Source: Lentisphaeria bacterium (lineage in GTDB: Bacteria > Verrucomicrobiota > Lentisphaeria > Victivallales > Victivallaceae). From it: a stretch of DNA of 64,000 nt. The DNA is taken from contig JAFTIA010000032.1 of NCBI GenBank assembly GCA_017457105.1, forward strand, positions 1 through 64,000, read 5' to 3'. The position numbers and the translations under genes are program-made. This document shows positions 52,407-62,108 of the stretch, piece after piece. Position 1 is the stretch's first letter. Each line of letters opens with the position of its first letter. Below the pieces are notes generated by a model, which worked only from the letters and a program-made list of their open reading frames with translations, ran no database searches and was not told the origin of the DNA.

Positions 52407-53312
52407 TTACAAACTGATGCAGACTGCTCCGGCAAGACACAAAAAAAGTGCCAGCCATTGCAGGAACTGCCTTTTTTCCCGCAAAATCGTAATGGCAAAA
52501 AGTTCAAAGAAAATGATACAGCTCCCCACCATCAGCGGATAGGCAATGGAACCGATCCCCAGCCGGGAAAGAAGATCCATCCCGGGATAAATAAGGCAGA
52601 AACTGCTGAAAAGTTCCGGGATCTCCAAAAGACCGCAGTTGTACCAGACCCGTCCCCGGTGGAGATGCGCCTTCATATCCTGCAGAAACGCTTTCCCTCG
52701 CGGGAGTTCAAAAAGGAGTCCCCCCACGCACATCCCTGCCGAAAATGCCGTGGTGCGCCATACGCTGGATACCACTTCCGACGCCGGGAAGTAGGATGGC
52801 AGATTGCAGAGCGACTGTGTCAGACCCGTTGTCAGAAATGCAAAAAAAGTAAGGAGTTTCCACTTGCCGTATTTTTCGCCGTTTTTACCGCCTCCGAAGA
52901 GCGGTAAAGCGATCAGCATGGCTGTGATCCCCATGATCCGCACTGTTGTCAGCGGAACACTGAAAAAGACCACACCCATCAGAAAGGGGAAGATAAATCC
53001 GGACTGCATGACGCTCCAGATGATCCCGTTGGGCCCTTTCTGCATGGCACGGCTCATCAGTTCCAGCTGGAGGTAATTGAATATCCCGCAGACAAATTGT
53101 GTCCCGAGGACAAAGAGCAGGGTTTGCCCGTCAGCCTGCGGGAATCCCTGGATCACGCCCACAAGAAAACTGACAAGGGCTGCCAATGCCGCCGCAAGGA
53201 TCATCAGGCAGGAGATGCGGATATTTTCCTTGGGGGCTTTCCCCATGAGATAACCGTAAATGGTCCAGCCCAACCCAACAAGGATCATCGCCCCGATACC
53301 TGATAAATACAT
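52407..53312 (-). CDS. DMT-superfamily sugar or drug permease (RhaT/EamA-like)
   Basis: A 301-residue, ten-helix membrane protein of the drug/metabolite transporter type (MYLSGIGAMILVGLGWTIYGYLMG at the start, GPNGIIWSVMQSGFIFPFLMGV mid-chain). The length and the conserved GPNGIIW loop favour the RhaT-like or glucose-uptake-like branch over small multidrug carriers. It starts 20 bases after hypE and is probably co-transcribed with it, although no functional link to the metal-cofactor genes is apparent. Confidence 0.7.
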   Translation of the reverse strand: MYLSGIGAMILVGLGWTIYGYLMGKAPKENIRISCLMILAAALAALVSFLVGVIQGFPQADGQTLLFVLGTQFVCGIFNYLQLELMSRAMQKGPNGIIWSVMQSGFIFPFLMGVVFFSVPLTTVRIMGITAMLIALPLFGGGKNGEKYGKWKLLTFFAFLTTGLTQSLCNLPSYFPASEVVSSVWRTTAFSAGMCVGGLLFELPRGKAFLQDMKAHLHRGRVWYNCGLLEIPELFSSFCLIYPGMDLLSRLGIGSIAYPLMVGSCIIFFELFAITILREKRQFLQWLALFLCLAGAVCISL

Positions 53313-53332
53313 GATAAGCTCCTGTTACTTTG

Positions 53333-54340
53333 TCAGCAGATCCGGGGCAGCAGTTCCCCGCCGGGGCGGGGGAGCATGGTTTGCGTACCGATGGAAGTGG
53401 TCATCACCACTTTCCCCGGGTGATCGGCGGTGACTTCGCCAATAATGGCGGCATGGGCACATTCCGGCAGTTTCCGCAAGGCGGTAACGATATTTTCCGC
53501 ATGTTCTTTGGGGGCAATGACTACCAGACGCCCTTCGCAGGCAAGGTATAAGGGTTCCAGACCCAGCATCCCGCAAACGCCCCGGACCCCGTCATCCACA
53601 GGAATATCATCTGCATTCAGCCGGATCCCCACATTGCTCTGGGAGGCAACTTCATACATCACCGTCCCGGCTCCGCCCCGGGTGGCATCCCGGATCACAT
53701 GGATGTCGGAAGTGACGCCAAACATGGTTTCCACTGCATGGGCGAGGGGGGCGCAGTCGCTGGTCACCCCTTCTGCTTCAATGCCGAACTCATTGCGTGC
53801 AAGGAGGATGGTGCATCCGTGGCGGCCCACATCCCCGGTAACGATCACCGCATCCCCGGGGCGGGCGAGAGTGCCGGAAGTACGGATGTTTTCCGGGATC
53901 CTGCCGATGCCGGTAGTGGTAATAAAAATTTTATCCACCTGACCCCGTCCGGCGACTTTGGTATCTCCCGCTACAATGCGGCAGCCGGCAGTCCGGGCAG
54001 TTTTTGCCATGGAACGGGCGATCTCCTCCAGTTTTTCCATGGGGAAGCCCTCTTCGATCACAAAGGCACAGGTCAGATATTCCGGTTTTGCGCCCATACA
54101 GGCAAGATCGTTGACCGTGCCGCAAATGCTTAATTTCCCAATATTCCCGCCGGGAAATTCAAAGGGGGAAACGATGAATCCATCGGTGGTGAATGCGAGT
54201 TTTCCACGGATCTCCGGCAAAACTGCGGCATCGTCGCCGGTCAGGTCGGGATTGCTGAAATGGGCTTTAAAAACACGGTCGATCAGTTCGGCAGTCTGGG
54301 TGCCGCCTGCTCCGTGGGCAAGGGTGACAGTATCGGACAT
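53333..54340 (-). CDS. hypE: Hydrogenase maturation factor HypE (carbamoyl dehydratase)
   Basis: A 335-residue member of the PurM-like ATPase family that dehydrates the carbamoyl group HypF places on its C-terminal cysteine to a thiocyanate, the source of cyanide ligands. It has LAHGAGGTQTAELI, TGDDAAVLPEIRGKLAFTTDGFIVSPFEFPGGNIGKL, and the essential C-terminal PRIC tail is intact (stop directly after Cys335). The ATG at 54340 follows GGAGG one base after hypD. It is the last hyp gene of the operon. Confidence 0.96.
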   Translation of the reverse strand: MSDTVTLAHGAGGTQTAELIDRVFKAHFSNPDLTGDDAAVLPEIRGKLAFTTDGFIVSPFEFPGGNIGKLSICGTVNDLACMGAKPEYLTCAFVIEEGFPMEKLEEIARSMAKTARTAGCRIVAGDTKVAGRGQVDKIFITTTGIGRIPENIRTSGTLARPGDAVIVTGDVGRHGCTILLARNEFGIEAEGVTSDCAPLAHAVETMFGVTSDIHVIRDATRGGAGTVMYEVASQSNVGIRLNADDIPVDDGVRGVCGMLGLEPLYLACEGRLVVIAPKEHAENIVTALRKLPECAHAAIIGEVTADHPGKVVMTTSIGTQTMLPRPGGELLPRIC

Positions 54341-54341
54341 G

Positions 54342-55382
54342 TTAAAATTCTCCTCCATATTGATAAAATGCTGAACACGCTCCTTCGCCGGAAACCATAC
54401 AGGCCCCTACCGGGTGTTCCGGAGTGCAGAGTTTGCCGAAAAGCGGGCAGTCGGCAGGGGTGCAGTCCCCCCGCAGGACCGTTCCGCACCGGCAGGCCGG
54501 ATTACTGCGGCCCGGGATGGCGGGCAAATCAAACTTTTTGCGGGCATCCCAGAGGGCATATTCCGGGCGCAGACAAAGTCCCGATCCGGGGATCACCCCC
54601 AGACCGCGCCATTCGGCATCGCAGGAATCCATTACTTCCTGCGTCAACTTCCGGGCGGCGGGATTCCCCTCCGGGCGGACGACTCTGGGGTAACAATTTT
54701 TAAAGAACGGCGTCCGGTTTTCCGAAAAAGCAGAGATGATTTCTGCCAGCGCGGTCAAAATCTCATCAGCGGTAAAGCCGCAGACAACGCCGGAAACTCC
54801 TTGACGGCAAAGGTTTTCATAGATTTCCGTTCCGGAGATCACGCTGACATGCCCGGGGAAAAGAAAGGCATCGGCACTGTTTTTCAGGGCATGATACGCT
54901 TGCGGCATGGTTTTGTTTGCCCCGAGGATGGAAAAGTTTTCAAGATTTTTTTCTGCCGCTTTCCGCACTGCAAGGCAGCTCCCCGGCACGGTGGTTTCAA
55001 ACCCGACGGAGAGAAAGACGATTTGCTTATCCGGTTCTTTTTCCGCCAGAGCCAGCGCATCCAGCGGGGAATAAACAATGCGGATATCCGCACCCAATGC
55101 CCGGGCTTGTGCCAGACTTTTTTCCGAGCCGGGCACACGGACAAGGTCGCCGAAAGTGCATATCACTGCCTGATGCTCCAGGGCAAGCAGCAGGGCTTCA
55201 TCAATGAACCCCGCTCCTGTTACGCAAACCGGACAGCCGGGACCGGAAACCAGTTTGACATTTTCCGGCAGCAGATTGCGGATCCCCAGCTTGAAGATTT
55301 CGTGGGTATGGGTCCCGCAGACTTCCATAATGCGGAGGGGACGCCCCCGGTAGGAAGTGACGATTTCTCTGGCATTATTCAT
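54342..55382 (-). CDS. hypD: Hydrogenase maturation factor HypD (Fe(CN)2CO scaffold)
   Basis: A 346-residue iron-sulphur protein that with HypC carries the Fe(CN)2CO unit. Landmark motifs are IMEVCGTHTHEIF with its cysteine, GPGCPVC, FLSVGFETT, CGFT(A/S)ADE and the late cluster cysteines YRCGTVLRGDCTPADCPLFGKLCTPEHPVGACMVSGEGAC (Cys-rich C terminus). The ATG at 55382 overlaps the hypC stop by eight bases; a longer frame to 55505 lies inside hypC and is rejected. Confidence 0.96.
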   Translation of the reverse strand: MNNAREIVTSYRGRPLRIMEVCGTHTHEIFKLGIRNLLPENVKLVSGPGCPVCVTGAGFIDEALLLALEHQAVICTFGDLVRVPGSEKSLAQARALGADIRIVYSPLDALALAEKEPDKQIVFLSVGFETTVPGSCLAVRKAAEKNLENFSILGANKTMPQAYHALKNSADAFLFPGHVSVISGTEIYENLCRQGVSGVVCGFTADEILTALAEIISAFSENRTPFFKNCYPRVVRPEGNPAARKLTQEVMDSCDAEWRGLGVIPGSGLCLRPEYALWDARKKFDLPAIPGRSNPACRCGTVLRGDCTPADCPLFGKLCTPEHPVGACMVSGEGACSAFYQYGGEF

Positions 55383-55572
55383 TTTCGGCATCTCCGGCAT
55401 CTCCGGGCGGCGTGATTTTGGCAATGGCGATCCCCGCATGGACCATGACATAGTCCCCCGGTTCCAGATCGTCCAGCAGTTCCGCCGAAACGGCGCGTTT
55501 GGCACCGGTGGCGTCGATCAACGCAGTACCGTTATCGATACTCAATACTTTTGCAGAAAGTCCCACACACAT
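55375..55572 (-). CDS. hypC: Hydrogenase maturation chaperone HypC
   Basis: A 65-residue HypC/HupF protein with the essential MCVG start in which Cys2 binds the iron-ligand unit. The beta strands LIDATGAKRAVSAELLDDLEPGDYVMVHAGIAIAKI follow the family. Acidic C terminus of variable sequence. It lies nine bases after hypF and overlaps hypD by eight bases. Confidence 0.95.
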   Translation of the reverse strand: MCVGLSAKVLSIDNGTALIDATGAKRAVSAELLDDLEPGDYVMVHAGIAIAKITPPGDAGDAENE

Positions 55573-55581
55573 TTTTTCACC

Positions 55582-57894
55582 TCATTGATATTTTTTTTGT
55601 TTCATCATTTCCATAGCGGCGGCGGCCTGCCCGAGGGCGATCCCCCCGTCGTTGGGCGGCACCAGATGATGCCGGAGTACTGTAAATCCCGCCCTTTCCA
55701 GCCGGGAAGTCACCTCTTCCAGAAGCAGGATGTTTTGAAAAACCCCGCCGCTCAAGGCGCAGACCGCTGTTCCGGTTCGCTCTCTTGCCTCTTTGCAGGC
55801 GGCAAGGATCATCTCTGCAAGCGTGTTATGGAAGGCTCTTGCCAGAGCCGGGATCGGTTGATTTTCCAGTTTTGCCCGGACGAGTGACTGCATCAATAAA
55901 TCGGTTTTAAGCCGGAATATTTCACCGGAGTCGAGCAGTTCCTCCGGGGAACAGAGTTCCGGGATGTTACCGGTATGCTTCATGGCGGCAAATTGCAGAC
56001 TCATGGCAGCTTGTCCCTCAAAACTGGAACGGGTCACCAGCCCCAGAATGGCGGATGCCGCATCAAAGAGCCGTCCTGCACTGGTGGATGAAATGCAGTT
56101 GATGTTTTTTTCCAGCATCACCGAAAGGATCTGCATTTCCTGCGGCGTACACAAGTTGAGCCGGGCGGCAGTTTCCACGGCGTTTGGGGCATCCATATCC
56201 CGGAGCAGTGCCCCGGCAATGCGCCAGCCTTCCCGGCTGGAGGCATCGCCCCCTGCCTGCACAAAGGGGGCAATCGAGCCCAACCGGGTAAAATCCTGCC
56301 AGCTGCAGTGGAGGATCTCTCCTCCCCAGATGGTTCCGTCTGTGCCGTAACCTGTTCCGTCAAAGGATATTCCGATGACGGGCCCGGAGTGCCAGTCATT
56401 TTCCGCCATGCAGGAAAGGATATGCGCCCAGTGGTGCTGGATCTGCACCATGGGCAGTCCGGAACTTTCTGCAAAACGGGTGGTAAAATATTGCGGGTGC
56501 AGGTCGCAGGCGATCATTTCCGGCTGAAATGCCAGCAGGGTTTCCATTCTTTTTTCCGCCTCTTCCAGTGCCGCAGATGTCCGCAAGTCTGCCATATCCC
56601 CGATGTAGGGCGACAGATAGTAATAAGCGTTTTTTGCAAGGCAGAAGGTATTTTTCAGTTCCCCCCCGATGCCGAGGACTTTGCCGGGACTGCCGTTTTT
56701 GCGGATGACCGGGAGCGGCGCATAACCCCGGGAACGGCGGATCATATACGGTTCATTCCGGAAAAAGTCCGTCACCGAATCGTCTGCCCGCAAACGGATC
56801 AGGCGGTTATGGCTCAACATCAGGTCGCAGAAGCCTGCAATTTCATTCAACGCATCTTCGTCACTGCGGACGATGGGCGCACCGGAAACATTGCCGCTGG
56901 TCATAACCAGAACATCGGTCATCGTTTGATCCAGGTCATCATCGGAACGGAAGAGAAGCATCTGTACCGGTGCATAGGGGAGCATCACCCCCAATGTGGG
57001 GTTGCCCGGAGCCAGTTCTTCCGGGAGGGTGCGATCCGGCCTGCGTGGCAAAAGTACCGCCGGTTTACGGTGTCCAGTAAGGATTTTTTCCTGTTCCGGC
57101 GTGGTGATACACCATTCCCGGACGGTTTGCAAATCTTTCATCATCAATGCAAAAGGTTTGTGGGGGCGGTGTTTGCGTTCCCGCAGTTTTTGAACGGCTC
57201 CGGCATTGCGGCCGTCGCAGGCAAGATGAAAGCCTCCGATCCCTTTGACGGCAATGATTTTCCCCGCCATAATGGCTTCCCGTGCGGCACGGATCGCCGC
57301 CATGCCCCGTTCTGGGCGGTCGATCAGGTAAACTTCCGGCCCGCAATGATTGCAGCAGACGGGCTGGGCATCGAACCTGCGGGACGCCGGGGAATGGTAT
57401 TCTGTGCTGCATTCTCCGCACATGGGGAAGACCTTCATACTGGTTCGTTCCCGGTCATACGGCGTTTCGTCCAGAATGGTCAGCCGGGGGCCGCAATCGG
57501 TACAGTTGATAAAGGGGTGAAGATACCGGCGATCCTTTTTGTCATATAATTCCGCCTCACACCGGGGGCAGGTGGCAATATCCGGCGGGATCAGAATGTC
57601 GCTGATGTGCTGTGCGCTTGCCACGATTTCAAAGGTGGATACCGGTTCTTCTGCGGTATCTTCCACCGCGATTTCCCGGATGGCTGCCCGTTCCGGGGCT
57701 TCTTCGGGGAGAAGCCGCAGAAAACGCTCCATATTTTCCGGCGTTCCCTGCAAATGGATTTCCACAAAAGCCCCCAGATTTGCCACACTGCCGGTCAATC
57801 CCAGCCGGGCGGCAAGGCGGCTCACAAAGGGGCGGAATCCCACGCCCTGCACCACGCCATAGATATGGATTATTTTTGCCGGAACCGGCCGCAT
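55582..57894 (-). CDS. hypF: Carbamoyltransferase HypF
   Basis: A 770-residue protein that activates carbamoyl phosphate and carbamoylates HypE. Domains in order: acylphosphatase (YGVVQGVGFRPFVSRLA, residues 10-95), two zinc-finger-like Cys4 motifs (CPRCEAELYD...CTDCGPR and CGECSTEY...CCNHCGPE, about 105-185), YrdC-like ATP domain (200-380) and the Kae1-like carbamoyltransferase with the DLHPQYFTTRFA and HHWAHI motifs (380-770). All parts are present and uninterrupted. The ATG at 57894 is one base after the upstream nitrogenase-like gene, a very tight junction. Confidence 0.95.
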   Translation of the reverse strand: MRPVPAKIIHIYGVVQGVGFRPFVSRLAARLGLTGSVANLGAFVEIHLQGTPENMERFLRLLPEEAPERAAIREIAVEDTAEEPVSTFEIVASAQHISDILIPPDIATCPRCEAELYDKKDRRYLHPFINCTDCGPRLTILDETPYDRERTSMKVFPMCGECSTEYHSPASRRFDAQPVCCNHCGPEVYLIDRPERGMAAIRAAREAIMAGKIIAVKGIGGFHLACDGRNAGAVQKLRERKHRPHKPFALMMKDLQTVREWCITTPEQEKILTGHRKPAVLLPRRPDRTLPEELAPGNPTLGVMLPYAPVQMLLFRSDDDLDQTMTDVLVMTSGNVSGAPIVRSDEDALNEIAGFCDLMLSHNRLIRLRADDSVTDFFRNEPYMIRRSRGYAPLPVIRKNGSPGKVLGIGGELKNTFCLAKNAYYYLSPYIGDMADLRTSAALEEAEKRMETLLAFQPEMIACDLHPQYFTTRFAESSGLPMVQIQHHWAHILSCMAENDWHSGPVIGISFDGTGYGTDGTIWGGEILHCSWQDFTRLGSIAPFVQAGGDASSREGWRIAGALLRDMDAPNAVETAARLNLCTPQEMQILSVMLEKNINCISSTSAGRLFDAASAILGLVTRSSFEGQAAMSLQFAAMKHTGNIPELCSPEELLDSGEIFRLKTDLLMQSLVRAKLENQPIPALARAFHNTLAEMILAACKEARERTGTAVCALSGGVFQNILLLEEVTSRLERAGFTVLRHHLVPPNDGGIALGQAAAAMEMMKQKKYQ

Positions 57895-57895
57895 C

Positions 57896-58924
57896 TTAAA
57901 AATCCTCCTCCAGCTTGCCGGAAACCGCAAAATGGATAAAATCCACAAAAGTCCCCTGATAATCCGGGATCAGCCGCCGGAAAAGAGGATCGGCAAAGAC
58001 TGCATCAAAGTTGTTTTTCATGACAAGTTCTGCAAAATCATCTTCCCCGGCAAGAGATACATCCTGCATTTGAGCAAATTCCGGGATCTGCATGAAATAA
58101 TTTCCAAGGGTGACATCGGCATCTTTCAGGAGTTCACGCACTGCCTGCGCGGCAAACTGCTGATGGATCACCAGCACCTTTTTTCCCCGCAGTTCTGCTG
58201 CTTTTTCACGGATATGCCGGGGGAGAATGGCTGGGCCGACTTTATAGGGCGTGCCGAATTTTTCCTGCAGAAACTTTGCCGCCGCCAGTCCTGCCGGAGC
58301 AAGGACGATATTGCAGGAAACCGTTGCCGCCTGCCGGATCTCCTCAAGGGAATTGTAAGAGAAGATTTTCTGTGCCATCTTTGCAAACGCTTTCCGGACA
58401 AGTCCGGTGGGATCCGCGGAGCCCAGTTCCAGCGGTGTAACTCCCAGTACGCCGATGGTGTTTCCGTCCGCCACTCCCGGTTCGGTAAAGGATTGGAAGA
58501 GTTCCAGATAGGCGGCTTCCTCCCCCTTGTCGTACAATCCTGTCCCGGCGGCGGAAAGGGCGATGACCGGTTTCCCGGTCTGCTTTGCCGCCATGCGCCG
58601 GAGAGCGGCAAAATCTGTCCCGATCACGGCGGGAACGGGGGTCCCCACAAGGGCGGCAAAGGGCCAGTCCTGCACTTCCATGGCACGGACAAGTTTTTTC
58701 ACAAGCCGGTCATCCCTGCCCATAATGGCATCCATATCCCGCAAGGCGGCACTGAAAACAGCATTGGGCGTATGTTCCCAGCGGGGTTCATCGAAGCCGC
58801 AGACATTGCCGGTACAGCCCCCGGCATCACACAAGGTGATCATGCCGCCCAGCTCAAAAAGTACCGAAACAGCCCCGGAATGATCCGGCGCAAAGGGGGC
58901 AAGTTTTTTCAAAAGGCGTTTCAT
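57896..58924 (-). CDS. Nitrogenase-like component 1 protein, NifK/NifN-type, second set (cysteine-poor)
   Basis: A 342-residue homologue of the 380-residue protein encoded at 60966-62108: the first 105 residues align without a gap (SGAVSVLFELGGM...GCTGN...DEPRW; GTPVPAVIGTDF). It keeps Cys37 of the P-cluster-type set but has Val and Ala where the partner has Cys19, Cys93 and Cys99, and extra Cys32 and Cys42. It is shorter than NifK (about 520). It follows the second D-like gene by three bases. It probably forms the second subunit of a heterotetramer with that protein. Function unknown. Confidence 0.75.
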   Translation of the reverse strand: MKRLLKKLAPFAPDHSGAVSVLFELGGMITLCDAGGCTGNVCGFDEPRWEHTPNAVFSAALRDMDAIMGRDDRLVKKLVRAMEVQDWPFAALVGTPVPAVIGTDFAALRRMAAKQTGKPVIALSAAGTGLYDKGEEAAYLELFQSFTEPGVADGNTIGVLGVTPLELGSADPTGLVRKAFAKMAQKIFSYNSLEEIRQAATVSCNIVLAPAGLAAAKFLQEKFGTPYKVGPAILPRHIREKAAELRGKKVLVIHQQFAAQAVRELLKDADVTLGNYFMQIPEFAQMQDVSLAGEDDFAELVMKNNFDAVFADPLFRRLIPDYQGTFVDFIHFAVSGKLEEDF

Positions 58925-58927
58925 CGT

Positions 58928-60217
58928 TCAATTCTCCTGCAGCTGTGCATACAAACGGGTGAAAAATTCCCGGATCCCGGCGTGACCGAAAGGCTGTGCC
59001 TCCTCATTCCAGCGGAATCCCGGCGCGTCCGGGTGGTAATACATGGCATCCTGCCCGATGGCGGCATCCACTTTTTCCCGGTCTTTCCGGTAAGAAAGCA
59101 TGGAGGGATTGGTATTGGCGTAAACTTTGGTTTCCGGGCTCCATTCTGCCAGTTTCCGGATGTAACTGTAATTGGCTTCGCCTGCCGTGCCGAAAATTTC
59201 CGGCACCTGAAATCCATAGCGGACAAGGGATAACGCCAGTTCAAAGGGGTCGCCGTTCAGCCATTCCCCGATGGCGATCCGGGCCCCTGCAAAGTCTTTC
59301 CGGCAAAGGGCGACAGCCTGTTCCGCCTCTTCCGCATACGGGGCATCGTCAAGCCGGATCCCCAGTGCCGAACCCAGAAGCTGATACTGGTTGCGGACTT
59401 TGGATAAATCGTATCTGCGGGTCAATTCAATAAAGGGGATCTGCAAACGCTTCTGCAGATCCTGCGCGGCATACCGGGCCTCCTGATTCAGCACCAGATT
59501 GAAATTGGCTTCCGCCATTTGCTGATATTCGGCAAAATCCCGGCATCGGGCGATTTCCCGCACATGGCGGACCCCGGCTTTCTGCAGCATGGGGCGCAGT
59601 TCGCAGGAATCCATGAGGGGGGAGAAAAAGCCCAGAATGTTTGCCGCATCCGCCTGTTTCGGACGGGGCTCCAGCAGGGCGTAAACACTTTTCCGCACCG
59701 CCGCCATGGGGGGCAAACGCCCCTCCCGGGTGAGGGCGTACATATAACAGGGTTCCACCGGCACTCCGGCGGCGGCGGAACATTTGCGGCACACCCGTTC
59801 CATATCCGTCCCAAGCAGGGCATCCACGCAGGTGATGCAGATCATGACGGCACTGGGTTTTTCCTTCCGGTCACGGCAGATCTCGCAAACAGCTTCCGGG
59901 ATCCGGTTCAGATGACGGCCCGTAACAATATCGTTATCATCCATCAGAAGATAATAAAAACGGTCTGCATATTCTCCGGAAGACCCTAATGCGGTGGTGT
60001 TTCTGCCGCAGCATCGGGGAGCCGCAAGCAGCATTACACTGCCGGGTACGGCAAGTCCGGCCCGTTTGACCCCGAAGCCCTGTGCGCCGGGGGAGTTGAA
60101 TGCCAGCGTTGCCGGGGTACTGCACACCAGATGTCTGGCAGGCTGGAACATGTCCGGCATGGATTTGGCAGACCCTTCCGCCAGTTCTGCAATGGTGGTG
60201 AACAGAGCTTCTTTCAC
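58928..60217 (-). CDS. Nitrogenase-like component 1 protein, NifD/NifE-type, second set
   Basis: A 429-residue NifD-like protein, homologous in its middle to the protein at 62105-63433 ([13 protein letters not shown] matches [13 protein letters not shown]). Candidate cluster ligands are Cys32 (LVCSTPA), Cys69/70 (APRCCGR) and Cys130 ([12 protein letters not shown]), spaced like NifD Cys62/88/154. No match to the NifD FeMo-cofactor Cys/His pair could be placed. The preferred start is GTG at 60217, overlapping the nifH-like TGA by four bases, with GGAG eight bases upstream. Role unknown. Confidence 0.78.
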   Translation of the reverse strand: MKEALFTTIAELAEGSAKSMPDMFQPARHLVCSTPATLAFNSPGAQGFGVKRAGLAVPGSVMLLAAPRCCGRNTTALGSSGEYADRFYYLLMDDNDIVTGRHLNRIPEAVCEICRDRKEKPSAVMICITCVDALLGTDMERVCRKCSAAAGVPVEPCYMYALTREGRLPPMAAVRKSVYALLEPRPKQADAANILGFFSPLMDSCELRPMLQKAGVRHVREIARCRDFAEYQQMAEANFNLVLNQEARYAAQDLQKRLQIPFIELTRRYDLSKVRNQYQLLGSALGIRLDDAPYAEEAEQAVALCRKDFAGARIAIGEWLNGDPFELALSLVRYGFQVPEIFGTAGEANYSYIRKLAEWSPETKVYANTNPSMLSYRKDREKVDAAIGQDAMYYHPDAPGFRWNEEAQPFGHAGIREFFTRLYAQLQEN

Positions 60218-60972
60218 GGGTTGCACTCCTTCCACAGCGTTTCCGCAAGTTCCGCAAAGCGTTGCGCCGCTTCACTCTCCGGGGCCCCTTCGATCACGGT
60301 CATCCCCTTGTCTTCACAGCGGGTGATGTCATTGCTCCGGGGGATTTCGGAAACGATCCGCAGTTTTTCCTCCTCCGCAAAAGTGCGGACTTTTTCCTCT
60401 TCATTTTCCACATTCCGGCGGTTCATCACCAGCCCGAACACCTTGGCATACGCCCGGTCTGCAAAGTTTTGTACGGCGGCGTGGATGTTTCTTGCGGCGT
60501 ACAACGCCATTTTTTCCCCGGAAGTGACGATCAGGATATGGGAGGCGTAATTTTCCCGGATGGGGGCGGCAAAACCGCCGCAAACCACATCTCCCAGAAC
60601 ATCATACAGAACAACATCCGGCTGGAATGTTTCAAAAAGTTTCAAATCTTCCAGCAAGCTGAAGGTGGTGATGATCCCCCGCCCTGCACAGCCCAGCCCG
60701 GGGGTGGGGCCGCCGGTTTCGATGCACAGGATCCCGCCGTATCCGGTGTGGGCGATCTCTTCGGGCGTTTCCGGTTCCCGGTCGTTGTCCCGGATAAAAT
60801 TCATTACCGGCAGAATGGACTTTCCGCCCATGAGGTTGATGGTGGAATCCGCTTTGGGGTCGCACCCGATCTGGATCACTTTTTTGCCGCTTTTGGCAAA
60901 GGCGGCGGCAAGGTTGGCGGTAACGGTGGATTTGCCGATCCCTCCTTTGCCGTAAATTGCGATTTTCAGCAT
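60214..60972 (-). CDS. Nitrogenase iron protein-like ATPase (NifH-type), second set
   Basis: A 252-residue Fe-protein: P-loop GKGGIGKST (residues 8-16), GCDPKADST, Cys95 in GLGCAGRGI and Cys131 in [10 protein letters not shown], the two cysteines that in a homodimer bind the bridging [4Fe-4S] cluster. Shorter than NifH (about 290) and without the NifH C-terminal extension; it resembles the dimeric reductases of nitrogenase-like systems. The start overlaps the upstream K-like stop by seven bases, and the stop overlaps the D-like start by four. Confidence 0.9.
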   Translation of the reverse strand: MLKIAIYGKGGIGKSTVTANLAAAFAKSGKKVIQIGCDPKADSTINLMGGKSILPVMNFIRDNDREPETPEEIAHTGYGGILCIETGGPTPGLGCAGRGIITTFSLLEDLKLFETFQPDVVLYDVLGDVVCGGFAAPIRENYASHILIVTSGEKMALYAARNIHAAVQNFADRAYAKVFGLVMNRRNVENEEEKVRTFAEEEKLRIVSEIPRSNDITRCEDKGMTVIEGAPESEAAQRFAELAETLWKECNP

Positions 60973-62108
60973 AATTGTACTCCGCTTTCCCTGTTTTTTC
61001 CGGTCAGGACCGGGATCATTTCACGGTAACACCGGCCGGAAAAGGCTTCGTGGGGCAGGGCGTGAAAAACGGTCCCTGCCGGGATGACCGGTTGATACAT
61101 GGGGTCCGCAAGGATGGCTCCCGCTTTCCCGCTTAAAATTTCGATTTCATCTTCATCGGCAAACACGGAATCCTGTTCCTGCAAAAATATCGGGCCCAAC
61201 GCCTGCGGTACAAAAATCTTTGCAGATTCCTCTGAGGCGGCGGCAAGGGAGGCGGCTCCGATGCTTTCCCCGATGATGGCAAGGCATTTTTCCTTTTCCG
61301 GCGCAGGCCGGTCGGCGCAGGAAATGCGGTCCTGTCCATCTTCTGCCGATTTTCGGAGATCCCGGAAAAGTTTTTCCGCAAATTTTTCCCCGTAAGGAAC
61401 GCCCGCAGCAAAGGGGATGCCGAAGGTTTCTTTGAGATACGTTGCCGCCGGAAGCCCCGAGGCGGAAAGCACCAGATTCACATGGGCCTTCCCGCAATCC
61501 CGGAGCTCTTCCGGCGAGGAATCCATGGCCATGCAGGACTGGAGCTCAAAACCGCTTTGGCGAATCACCTCTTTTATGGCTCCGATCTGCCGGGAACCGG
61601 AAAAATCCAGCGGCGTCGCCCCGAGAAGATTGACGCTCAACCGGGGATTTTTCTGCACATCAAGCCGTGCAAAGCGTTCCAGATACATCTTCAATGCTTT
61701 TCCCGCCCCCGTGATGTAGGAGCCGATCCCGTTGGTTTGCAGCCCCAGTACCGGAATGCCGGTTTCTGCTTCCAGTTCGGCCGCCAGCGCGGGAAAATCC
61801 ACCCCGGTCATGCAGGGCATGGGGGAGCCGCACAGGGCAATGAAACGGGGGTGCAGTTCTTTTGCCGCCCGTGCCGCATCTTCCAGCAGTTTGGCATCGT
61901 TGCCCATGATCACATCCATTTCCGTCAGGGCGGAAATATAGACCATGGCGGGTTTGCTGTACCAGCGGGGTTCGTCGTGGGTGGCGTAGGTGGAGTTACA
62001 GCCGGAAGCATCGTGGACAATGGTCATGCCCCCCAGTTCGTACAGCATGGAGCAGACCCCCGCTGTATCGCTGGCATAAATAGATAAGATTTTGGCACAA
62101 TTTTTCAT
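60966..62108 (-). CDS. Nitrogenase-like component 1 protein, NifK/NifN-type, first set
   Basis: A 380-residue protein. The N-terminal part carries [15 protein letters not shown] (Cys19), [17 protein letters not shown] (Cys37) and [15 protein letters not shown] (Cys93, Cys99), placed like P-cluster-type ligands. A Rossmann-like core follows, and the chain ends with a lone C-terminal Cys (GVQLC). The ATG at 62108 overlaps the D-like stop (ATGA). It is the paralogue of the 342-residue protein at 57896-58924. Confidence 0.78.
   Translation of the reverse strand: MKNCAKILSIYASDTAGVCSMLYELGGMTIVHDASGCNSTYATHDEPRWYSKPAMVYISALTEMDVIMGNDAKLLEDAARAAKELHPRFIALCGSPMPCMTGVDFPALAAELEAETGIPVLGLQTNGIGSYITGAGKALKMYLERFARLDVQKNPRLSVNLLGATPLDFSGSRQIGAIKEVIRQSGFELQSCMAMDSSPEELRDCGKAHVNLVLSASGLPAATYLKETFGIPFAAGVPYGEKFAEKLFRDLRKSAEDGQDRISCADRPAPEKEKCLAIIGESIGAASLAAASEESAKIFVPQALGPIFLQEQDSVFADEDEIEILSGKAGAILADPMYQPVIPAGTVFHALPHEAFSGRCYREMIPVLTGKNRESGVQLC

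Noticed and set aside
53333-57894. A [NiFe]-hydrogenase operon.
   Set aside because: No hydrogenase large or small subunit motif (such as RxCGxC) is present in the window; only maturation genes are.
57896-62108. Chlorophyllide reductase (BchLNB) or F430 synthesis (CfbCD).
   Set aside because: No tetrapyrrole pathway gene is present, the set is doubled, and the K-like proteins are shorter and lack these families' signatures.
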